DNA of 22,801 nt from Azospirillum sp. 51_20 (GTDB lineage: Bacteria > Pseudomonadota > Alphaproteobacteria > RF32 > CAG-239). The notes below the pieces were generated by a model. It was not told the origin of the DNA and made no database searches. It was given only the letters and a program-made list of their open reading frames with translations. Below are positions 7,435 to 13,945 of the stretch, in pieces. The first letter of the stretch is position 1, and each line of letters starts with the position of its first letter. Both the position numbers and the translations under genes were made by a program. The stretch lies in NCBI GenBank assembly GCA_001917175.1, contig MNTV01000033.1, forward strand, positions 1 to 22,801, in the 5' to 3' direction.

Positions 7435-7837
7435 GGAAGATTTAGCCAAGCTCAACACCATGAATATTAACGAGTTAAAGAAGCTTTTCTTACGCTATTT
7501 TAACGCACACCCAACCTTAAAGACCAAGGAGGCCTATATCCTCAAACTTTCTTATCGGATGCAGGAATTGGAGTTTGGCGGCTTGTCTTCGGCCAGTCGT
7601 TCCTTCTTGAGCAAAATCTCAGCCAAGGCACCAAATGTCAAAAAGGTCGCAATCGCACCGATTGGAACCAAAATCATCAAACAATACAAAGGCCGCGATT
7701 ATGTCATCCGCGTACTTGAAAACGGCTATGAACTAGACGGACAAAGATTTAAGAGCTTGTCCGGCATGGCCAAGAAAATTACCGGTATGAAAATCTCCGG
7801 CAGTGCATTCTTTGGATTTAATTTGCGAGGTAAATAA
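7427..7837 (+). CDS. DUF2924 domain protein
   Basis: The product is 136 aa. The N-terminal part (LNTMNINELKKLFLRYF, then KEAYILKLSYRMQELEFGGLS) and the C-terminal part (GTKIIKQYKGRDYVIRVLEN, FKSLSGMAKKITG, SGSAFFGF) match DUF2924. These proteins are common in alphaproteobacterial prophages and islands, directly upstream of a serine recombinase. Their biochemical role is unknown; helping or controlling the recombinase is inferred from linkage. The start at 7427 is set by AAAGGAG at 7413–7419; an upstream in-frame GTG at 7406 is less likely. The stop TAA overlaps the recombinase ATG by one base (TAATG). Confidence 0.85.
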   Translation: MIEEDLAKLNTMNINELKKLFLRYFNAHPTLKTKEAYILKLSYRMQELEFGGLSSASRSFLSKISAKAPNVKKVAIAPIGTKIIKQYKGRDYVIRVLENGYELDGQRFKSLSGMAKKITGMKISGSAFFGFNLRGK

Positions 7838-8475
7838 TGGAAGAGCAGAAAAAAGTCAGATGTGCAATTTATACCCGAAAATCAACAGATGAAGGGTTAG
7901 ATAAGGAATTTAATACCCTCGAGGCTCAGAGAGAAGCCGGAGCTAACTATATTTTGAGCCAAAAGCATCAGGGGTGGGTATTGTTGGAGGAACGCTATGA
8001 TGACGGAGGTTTTAGCGGTGGTAATATCAATCGTCCGGCTCTAAAAAGGTTAATTCATGATGTCGAGGCCGGTAAAATCGATATGATTGTGGTTTATAAA
8101 ATAGACCGTCTCACACGTTCATTGGCTGATTTTTCTAAGTTGATTGAGGTGTTGGACAAGCACAAATGCTCTTTTGTTTCGGTAACGCAAAATTTTAATA
8201 CTTATGATTCTATGGGCCGACTAACCTTAAATGTATTATTATCTTTTGCCCAGTTTGAAAGAGAAGTCGGGGCCGAACGTATTCGCGATAAGGTTGCCGC
8301 CTCTCGTAAAAAAGGAATGTGGATGGGCGGAAAAGTTCCCTTTGGTTATATGCTCGTAAACAAACATCTTGAAATTAACCCAACTGAGGCAGAGATTGTC
8401 CGCCTGATTTTTAATAAATATAGCGCTTGCAAATCTGAACGTGATGTTTGTAGCTTCTTAAAAGCTGGAGGATAG
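7837..8475 (+). pseudogene. Serine recombinase, truncated after the catalytic domain
   Basis: The 212-aa product has a complete resolvase-type catalytic domain. Catalytic Ser16 lies in AIYTRKSTDEG, followed by DDGGFSGGNINRPAL, IVVYKIDRLTRS and the helix GRLTLNVLLSFAQFEREV. The 'recombinase' DNA-binding region begins (GKVPFGYMLVNKHLEINP, AEIVRLIFNKY) but stops at residue 212. Full-length relatives with this arrangement are usually 450–600 aa. The break falls where the opposite-strand helicase gene is also cut, so this is a joint rearrangement and not a simple nonsense mutation. The first domain may still fold, but site-specific integration is unlikely. Confidence 0.85.
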
Positions 8476-9187
8476 AGTTTGTATCTTGGTACTCATCTAT
8501 CATAAAGTATTGATAACGCTCTCTTAATTTTTCTAAAACTTCTGGTGAGTTATTAATCAAATCATACAAGGCTTTTTGAATCATAGAAAAATCTAAAGCA
8601 TTTTCTTGCTCTTGTATTTCAAGGTATTTTAGATAAATCTTAGCCAATTTTTGAATATTTACATCTTCACTTGCTTCCAATTCATCAATATCCAAGGCTT
8701 CCTCAGATACTTTATTCACTTGCTTTGCAATCTCTCCGGCCATATCCCACCAATTTTTATTGCCTAACAAGCTTCGGTCTTCATCTATGCTCAAAAATCT
8801 ATATATATTTTTATAAATAATATACTGTTGATCAAACTGGTCCCAAACAGAATAGTTTCTTTTTAGTTTAGTATAATCTCTAAATTCTTCTAAAATATTC
8901 AAAAAAATAGAATGAAGTGTCCCCACACATAAGTTATTTATATTTATGCTTAGTCCCGCTTCATAGACTCTATTTGATATACGAGTAACCAACTCTCTTG
9001 CGGCTTTTTCCGTAAAAGTTGATATAAAAATATTTTCCGGCGCAATATTTTTCTCAGTCAGTAAATAAAACACGCGTTCTACCAAGGTATATGTTTTTCC
9101 AGCCCCAGGACCAGCTATAATTAAAACAGGACCTTCAGTCGTATGAATGGCTGTTAGTTGTTCTTCGTTCGGCGAATATTGTGCCAT
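8411..9187 (-). pseudogene. UvrD/PcrA-like superfamily 1 helicase, truncated
   Basis: The 258-aa frame holds only the first RecA-like half of a UvrD-type helicase: Q motif (NEEQLTAI), Walker A (AGPGAGKTYT, residues 25–34), motif Ia (STFTEKAARELVTR) and motif II (MIDEYQDTN, Asp about 231). About four residues after DEYQDTN the frame reads into the complement of the serine recombinase, so residues after about 240 are not native and motifs III–VI are absent. The start follows an AGAGG-type ribosome site. It lies 73 bp after a KAP NTPase on the same strand. UvrD-like helicases often occur in phage-defence loci, but the original system cannot be named. Without motifs III–VI it should be inactive. 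Confidence 0.85.
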
Positions 9188-9260
9188 ATTTAACCTCTTA
9201 CTACTATTGCGATATTTTTGAAAGATGATACCACATCAAATTATAAAAACAAGACCGGAA

Positions 9261-10754
9261 TTAAAAGTCTTCATCTGCATCGTTATAAAATGGCCCACTA
9301 TTAAACGTATCCATTGTATTCAGTTCATACATAGATTCTTTGATAATTTGAAGTTCTGTTTCACGCTCTTTGTCAAAAACAAGTATATCTTCAATAATTT
9401 TTTTAGAATTTTCATATACATTTTTGTATTGTTTTTTATCAAAATCATAAACAGAAAGTGCGAAAAATGCTTCTGTATATCTTTCTTTATCTGAAACATC
9501 TACACTATTTTCGAGCAAATTTAAGAAATTCGTCAAGTGAGATTGTTGGTTAATATGAATTGGTTGATATCTTGTCGGGTAAACCACATTTCTTTCTTCA
9601 TTATTACTAAAATCATAATGCAGCTCACTACAATATTTATCAAGAGCCTTTACATAGCTATGATATTGATTGATGTGTTGTTGTAACTCTGTGTCAATTT
9701 TATGTTTATAGTTTTCTATTATATAAGTTAGCATTAAATACGTAGGTGAAACTACGTCAGGATCATGGGATTTGAAAACAACATTCAAATCTTGGCAGAT
9801 ATGCAACACGTTTCTTGCACTGAGATGAAATATCTTGGCCATCAAATTAAATGTATCGAGAAATTTATATATTTTGCTTTTTCTAGTGTATTGCCAAATT
9901 TTTCTAACTTTAAAATATCTACCCCATTCCAAACTCTTAGCTAAGTATCTTATTAATTCTGAAATATCTGGAGCAGGCAAATAGAATTTAAAATCTATAA
10001 TTTTAGCAAGAAAATCCTCACCATTTTTATTTCCATAAATAACTTCAACGGCAGATTTCAGCTGTTCTTCATCAACGGCAAGTACAAAAATACATCCGTT
10101 TACATCGAACAAGTGCTTGATATATTCTAAAAATTTTATCGCATATGCCGGACTACATCTGTCCAAATCATCAATAAAGATAACCAATTTATGATTTTCT
10201 TGTGTATTAATAATCTTTTTTAGTGCTTCTTTCAGCTTTAAAATCTGTTCTTTCTTCTTTTTTTCATTCTTTACTTGTTCAATAAAGATATTTTTGCACT
10301 CAGCTTTACCTTTAACAAGATTATAGCTTTCTTTTACTTTCTTGGTTCCTTTGGTAATAAAACGAGCTACTATCCCGGCAGCCGGAGAAACAAAATTAAA
10401 ACAATGTCCCATTATGTCTGGGTTCAATAAAACTTCGTCGGTAAATACCCCCGCAGCACTTTCAATTAACTCTTTCCAAGATGCATCATCTAAACCAAGT
10501 TCATCAAAACTTGCAATAAACGACATCAAAGGATTATCGGCTACATCATTTTCCCAAGCATTATAATAAAGTGTTTTGTACCCATTATCTTCTAAATATT
10601 TTTTCCACAAATCAATAAAAAAAGTTTTCCCTCCACCATATGGTGAGGAAACAGTCATCACAAAACTCTCTCCAGATAAATTACCAAGAAGTTTTGTGAG
10701 TGGTTGTAGGTGTTTTGATCTGTTTAATTTATCTTCTGAACAGTTTAACTTCAT
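9261..10754 (-). CDS. KAP-family P-loop NTPase
   Basis: The 497-aa product has Walker A (SPYGGGKT, residues 37–44), an early aromatic segment (TLYYNAWEND) and Walker B near residue 195 (KLVIFIDDLDRCSP). After this come IKHLFDVNGCIFVLAVDEEQL and a sensor-like region, the order seen in KAP NTPases. KAP proteins include PifA of the F plasmid, which excludes phage T7, and they are common on plasmids, prophages and islands. I see no clear membrane-spanning insertion, unlike many KAP members. The C-terminal 200 residues are not recognised. The chosen ATG has GGAG eight bases upstream; an in-frame ATG at 10790 lacks one. Low GC and island position support transfer. An anti-phage role is inferred. 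Confidence 0.8.
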   Translation of the reverse strand: MKLNCSEDKLNRSKHLQPLTKLLGNLSGESFVMTVSSPYGGGKTFFIDLWKKYLEDNGYKTLYYNAWENDVADNPLMSFIASFDELGLDDASWKELIESAAGVFTDEVLLNPDIMGHCFNFVSPAAGIVARFITKGTKKVKESYNLVKGKAECKNIFIEQVKNEKKKKEQILKLKEALKKIINTQENHKLVIFIDDLDRCSPAYAIKFLEYIKHLFDVNGCIFVLAVDEEQLKSAVEVIYGNKNGEDFLAKIIDFKFYLPAPDISELIRYLAKSLEWGRYFKVRKIWQYTRKSKIYKFLDTFNLMAKIFHLSARNVLHICQDLNVVFKSHDPDVVSPTYLMLTYIIENYKHKIDTELQQHINQYHSYVKALDKYCSELHYDFSNNEERNVVYPTRYQPIHINQQSHLTNFLNLLENSVDVSDKERYTEAFFALSVYDFDKKQYKNVYENSKKIIEDILVFDKERETELQIIKESMYELNTMDTFNSGPFYNDADEDF

Positions 10755-10885
10755 TTTGTGATCTCCGATTATTACTAAATAGATAATCACATGAAAACAT
10801 CTTTAGCAAGGTGGAAAACTAACTATACCCAGTTACCAAATATGAGCAACTAGGGGAGATTTCCGCAACTTTAGGCTAACAGCAT

Positions 10886-11010
10886 CACCACTATAAAAAA
10901 GCCTCCGTAAAGGAGGTTTTTTTATAGTGGTAAAGAGCCCGAGAGAGATTTGAACTCGTGGGGACGAGTTCGACTACAAGCGAAAGGCGGGCGTAAGAAC
11001 GCCGGTCGGT
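10886..11010. repeat. tRNA-tail/hairpin repeat, unit 1 (short form)
   Basis: This 125-bp unit runs from CACCACTATAAAAAAG to GCCGGTCGGT. It begins with a long hairpin (10887–10931) with 20-bp arms, one mismatch and a GTAAA loop. Next is a palindrome GAACTCGT-GGGG-ACGAGTTC, then a GGCG…CGCC hairpin. It lacks the last 64 bp found in unit 2, including the tRNA 3' tail. Confidence 0.85.
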
Positions 11011-11199
11011 CACCACTATAAAAAAGCCTCCGTAAAGGAGGTTTTTTTGTAGCTGTAAAGAGCCCGAGAGAGATTTGAACTCGTGGGGACGAGTTCGACT
11101 ACAAGCGAAAGGCGGGCGTAAGAACGCCGGTCGGCCATAGCCGATGAGCGCCGTGGAACAAGCATTGCGAAGCAATGTCGCGGACAATCTCGTTGGGAT
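11011..11199. repeat. tRNA-tail/hairpin repeat, unit 2 (full form)
   Basis: The 189-bp unit is nearly identical to unit 1 over 125 bp. It then continues with CGGC-CATA-GCCG, a GCATTGC-GAA-GCAATG hairpin and the tRNA-Glu tail. The palindrome at 11077–11096 contains the tRNA-Glu T-arm decamer ACGAGTTCGA. One arm of the first hairpin has decayed at its tip. Confidence 0.85.
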
Positions 11200-11204
11200 C
11201 ACCA
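11186..11204 (+). repeat. attR-like copy of the tRNA-Glu 3' end
   Basis: An exact 19-bp match to 6900–6918. It lies at the junction of repeat units 2 and 3, overlapping the first five bases of unit 3. Confidence 0.7.
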
Positions 11205-11381
11205 CTATAAAAAAGCCTCCGTAAAGGAGGTTTTTTTGTAGTGGTAAAGAGCCCGAGAGAGATTTGAACTCATGGGGACGAGTTCGACTACAAGCGAAAG
11301 GCGGGCGTAAGAACGCCGGTCGGCCATAGCCGATGAGCGCCGTGGAACAAGCATTGCTGTCGCGGACAATCTCGTTGGGAG
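11200..11381. repeat. tRNA-tail/hairpin repeat, unit 3
   Basis: The 182-bp unit matches unit 2 apart from a 7-bp deletion in the GCATTGC hairpin and a few substitutions. It ends in a second tRNA tail copy. Confidence 0.85.
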
Positions 11382-11386
11382 CACCA
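11368..11386 (+). repeat. Second att-like tRNA tail, one mismatch
   Basis: It matches the tRNA-Glu 3' end except for T to G (GGGAGCACCA). A terminator follows directly, so this may be the ancestral right border or the original tRNA downstream flank. Confidence 0.6.
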
Positions 11387-11393
11387 CTACAAG

Positions 11394-11419
11394 CGGCAGG
11401 TATAAAAGCTGCCGTTTTT
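11394..11419 (+). terminator. Terminator after the repeat array
   Basis: CGGCAG (11394–11399) pairs with CTGCCG (11409–11414) and is followed by five T residues. It starts a few bases after the last tRNA tail, which is where a tRNA terminator would be expected. Confidence 0.65.
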
Positions 11420-11586
11420 CTTTTGTAAGTTAAGTGCTTAACAGAGTTTGATATTACAGATTTCAAAATTGAATTTTTGGAAATTTGGATTAATTGTCAA
11501 TTTAATTTTCTTGATTTTTACTTTGGAGTATTTATACTTGCAATAAAGTTATATAATTATGTTTAACAATTAAAATATTTCTAAGT

Positions 11587-11841
11587 ATGGACAAGTTTTC
11601 AGACGTTTTAAATTTGATTTGGGATTTTGTTAATCATCCGATTTGGTTTCCTGCTGCTCTGGCTGTCGTTGGCATTATCTTTTTTGTTGTCATGTTTATT
11701 AAAGCTAATCGCATTGTTGACAGGCATCGTGCAGAGGTTCAACAAAAAATTGTCAATGAGGCTTATGGTGACAGTGTTTCCCGTAGATATGGCACTCAAC
11801 AGCCAACCGAGAAATCAGGTAATAAAAAAATTGTCTCGTAA
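11587..11841 (+). CDS. Small single-pass membrane protein (84 aa)
   Basis: The family is not recognised. Residues about 18–40 form one hydrophobic helix (HPIWFPAALAVVGIIFFVVM). A basic stretch (KANRIVDRHR) and a polar C-terminal tail follow, suggesting an N-out, cytoplasmic-tail topology. The upstream ribosome site is weak, so the start is uncertain. A perfect terminator 26 bp after the stop supports a real gene. It lies just outside the repeat array and is AT-rich. Confidence 0.6.
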   Translation: MDKFSDVLNLIWDFVNHPIWFPAALAVVGIIFFVVMFIKANRIVDRHRAEVQQKIVNEAYGDSVSRRYGTQQPTEKSGNKKIVS

Positions 11842-11866
11842 ACCGTCGGTTAAGCGTCATCAATGT

Positions 11867-11895
11867 AAACGGCAGTCAGAACTGCCGTTTTTTTT
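11867..11895 (+). terminator. Terminator of the small membrane protein gene
   Basis: A perfect 10-bp stem AAACGGCAGT / ACTGCCGTTT with a CAGA loop is followed by T residues. Confidence 0.88.
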
Positions 11896-12140
11896 ATAAA
11901 GTAGTCGGTTAAGAAAATTAAAGCAGTTTTTTAGCGCCTCAATATCGACGCAAAACTATTTTTCTGTTAACCTTTGATACAAACATGTTAAATCAGAACC
12001 GTGAATTGAGAGGTTTGCCGATCAAAAAATGTGACATTTCAAAAGGAACTGATAACTATTTAAATAAGCTTGAAAAACATATTTGTTCAGCAGTATGCTT
12101 ATTTCATAAATATTGACCAACAATCTTTCTTTTAGGCAAA
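11896..12140. other. AT-rich spacer before the kinase-like gene
   Basis: No convincing gene is present. The minus-strand frames crossing it are shadows of the following P-loop gene. No clear promoter was identified. Confidence 0.5.
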
Positions 12141-12683
12141 ATGATAATTTTGATTTCCGGGGCGTCCCATACAGGCAAAACCTTATTAGCCCAAAAGCTG
12201 TTAGAAAAATATAAATATCCTGTCTTATCAATAGATTTGCTAAAAATGGGATTGATACGCAGCAACAATACGTCATTAACTCCGGAAGATGATGAAAAGT
12301 TAGAAAAATATTTATGGCCGATTGTCAGAGAAATGATAAAAACCGCCATAGAAAACAAACAAAATCTTATTGTTGAAGGCGCCTATATTCCTTTTGATTG
12401 GAAAAAAGGTTTTGATGTGCCGTATTTGCGACATATTTTGTTTTATTGTTTGGTTATGACGCGAAACTATATACGAAATCATTTCGCGGATATAAAAAAA
12501 TATGCCGATATTATTGAAAAACGTTTTGATGATACATGGTTTACAAAAGAAACGGCATTGAAAGAAAATATAAAAAACTTAGAATTATGTAAGCAAAATA
12601 ATTGTTGTTACATCCTGATTGATGATCGTTATGATGTTGATATAGAAATAAACAGGCCTGAAACATTTTCCGTTGTTCCGTAA
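12141..12683 (+). CDS. P-loop kinase-like NTPase (180 aa)
   Basis: It starts with a Walker A motif (ILISGASHTGKTLLAQKLLE, residues 2–21). Then come a substrate-lid-like segment (LSIDLLKMGLIRSN), a second strand with acidic end (NLIVEGAYIPFDW) and a region of Arg/Lys-rich helices. This is the layout of small adenylate-kinase-like or shikimate-kinase-like enzymes. The substrate cannot be told. Proteins with this opening and IVEGAYIP-type strand are, from memory, frequent in Firmicutes, and the gene is more AT-rich than the core genes here, so horizontal acquisition is plausible. No operon partner is visible, and the ribosome site is weak (TTAGGCAAA). Confidence 0.7.
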   Translation: MIILISGASHTGKTLLAQKLLEKYKYPVLSIDLLKMGLIRSNNTSLTPEDDEKLEKYLWPIVREMIKTAIENKQNLIVEGAYIPFDWKKGFDVPYLRHILFYCLVMTRNYIRNHFADIKKYADIIEKRFDDTWFTKETALKENIKNLELCKQNNCCYILIDDRYDVDIEINRPETFSVVP

Positions 12684-13014
12684 ACCGGCAGATTTGATAA
12701 AATGAGTAAAGAGCAGGCATGGCCTGAACTCAATCGAACCGGACTGATATTTAACATATTTGTTAACGGTTTGCCGTAATGTTTGGCAAATGTTTTTTGA
12801 GATAATCGGCAAGGGTCGTTGAAAAAAGGATGAGGCGTCTGAAAAAGCCAAAGAAATGTTGCAAAAATGAGAGGGGACGCAATAATCGATTCCTGTCAGC
12901 GGGGAATATATTTACGTATCATATCGAAAAGCCTTCGCTTCCGGTTTTTGGAGGCAGTCGTTTGGTTGTTTTTATATAAAAGAGTATCCTCGGTTACAGG
13001 ATGACGTTTGTTTT
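12684..13014. other. Intergenic region between kinase-like gene and ogt
   Basis: About 330 bp with no credible gene. It contains GTAAAGAGC (12706–12714) and TGAACTC (12725–12731), in the same order and nearly the same spacing as in the repeat units at 10886–11381. This may be chance or a diverged fragment. Confidence 0.45.
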
Positions 13015-13548
13015 TCAGGGAGCCGTGCTTTTTTTCGGAACGAAAAATCTTTCCTGCCAGGCGCCTTCAAGTTTGAGCAGTTTTATCTTTTTGTCGATTC
13101 CTCCTGCATAACCCGTCAAATTTCCGGAACTGCCGACAACTCTGTGACAGGGAACAATAATTGATATTTCGTTGTGTCCGACGGCGCTGCCGACCGCCTG
13201 AGCCGACATTTGTGCGAGCCCTCTTTGCAGAGCTATGATTCGGGCGATTTCTCCGTAAGTCATCGTTTTCCCGTAGGGGATGGAATATAAAATTTTCCAA
13301 ACTTCGTTTTGGAAAGGGCTTCCCGTAAAATGAAGCGGCAATTTAAAGTTTGGTTCTTTCCCGGAAAAATAAATGTCTAACCAGTGTTTTGTATCTCTGA
13401 AAACGGGCAAATCTTTCTCTTTGTGTTCCCTGTCTAAATACAGCGCAAAATATTTTTGCCCCATGAACCACAAGCCGGTCAATCCCGTGTCGTCGGCCGC
13501 CATCAACATTTCCCCGAGAGGAGATGAATATTTGTTTGTATATTGCAT
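13015..13548 (-). CDS. ogt: Methylated-DNA–protein-cysteine methyltransferase
   Basis: Ogt/MGMT removes alkyl groups from O6-alkylguanine by transferring them to its own cysteine. The N-terminal part begins YTNKYSSPLGEMLMAADDTG. The C-terminal DNA-binding and active-site domain has FQNEVWKILYSIPYGKTMTY, the recognition helix AQAVGSAVGHN and the acceptor motif IIVPCHRVVG with Cys, then GNLTGYAGGIDKKIKLLKLE. From ATG 13548 the protein is 177 aa, a normal length. In-frame ATGs at 13581 and 13614 would add an unlikely N-terminus; none has a strong ribosome site. It is a single-gene unit, divergent from the secretion locus. Confidence 0.92.
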   Translation of the reverse strand: MQYTNKYSSPLGEMLMAADDTGLTGLWFMGQKYFALYLDREHKEKDLPVFRDTKHWLDIYFSGKEPNFKLPLHFTGSPFQNEVWKILYSIPYGKTMTYGEIARIIALQRGLAQMSAQAVGSAVGHNEISIIVPCHRVVGSSGNLTGYAGGIDKKIKLLKLEGAWQERFFVPKKSTAP

Positions 13549-13945
13549 TGCCTGTATCTTTCCGTGAAATTCCTGCATATGTATTTTACAGGAGCGGTGT
13601 TTGTTTGCAAGCAATTATTTCGGTTTGTTTCCGAGTGCCGTATTTTAATTCTGAAAGGAAAGGTTAAACGCTTTGGTTTTTGACGTTTCGTCCGTTTGAG
13701 GTGCTTTGTTTTTACGGTATTGCGGCCGGTGTATAAACTGAATGCTTTTATTGTTTTGATTGATCTGTTAACATAAGAAGAATTGTTCTTTTTGGCTTTG
13801 TTGAGTCCTATGGATAAAATCAATATTTTTCTTTATTTTTTAATTTTCTGTTAATATTAACTGGAAATTTTCTTTGCTTTTTATTCTGTTTCGTTTTAAA
13901 ATTGCTAAAAATAAATATTGCAACTCATAAGATAGTGAGCAATTT
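13549..13945. other. AT-rich divergent region upstream of the secretion locus
   Basis: About 400 bp with no credible gene. A perfect 12-bp palindrome GTTAATATTAAC at 13850–13861 lies 85 bp before the transporter start and resembles a regulator operator. It contains TTAA cores like those before ctrA. No clear −10/−35 pair was identified. Confidence 0.5.

Larger units (their letters stand above)
6919..11204. mobile_element. Decayed integrative island in tRNA-Glu
   Basis: About 4.3 kb lies between two exact 19-bp copies of the tRNA-Glu 3' end and is much more AT-rich than the core genes. It contains a 50-aa ORF, DUF2924, a truncated serine recombinase, a truncated UvrD-like helicase and a KAP NTPase. 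The right end lies within a repeat array, so a second possible boundary is 11386. No tyrosine integrase, the usual enzyme for tRNA-end insertion, remains. The tail-to-tail truncation near 8470 suggests a large internal deletion that may have removed it. The island boundary is inferred from the repeats and composition. Confidence 0.6.

Noticed and set aside
10886..11381. CRISPR array
   Set aside because: There are only three long units of unequal length, with no short constant repeat separated by unique spacers and no cas genes.
10891..11466. A 191-codon minus-strand frame across the repeat array, with repeated internal peptides
   Set aside because: The peptide repeats only mirror the DNA repeats. 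The frame crosses terminator hairpins and tRNA tail fragments, and the units are not multiples of three apart except by chance, with the peptide switching frame between units.
13503..13823. Minus-strand 106-codon frame upstream of ogt
   Set aside because: It is Lys/Arg-rich low-complexity sequence in AT-rich DNA, overlaps the ogt 5' end in another frame and has no ribosome site.
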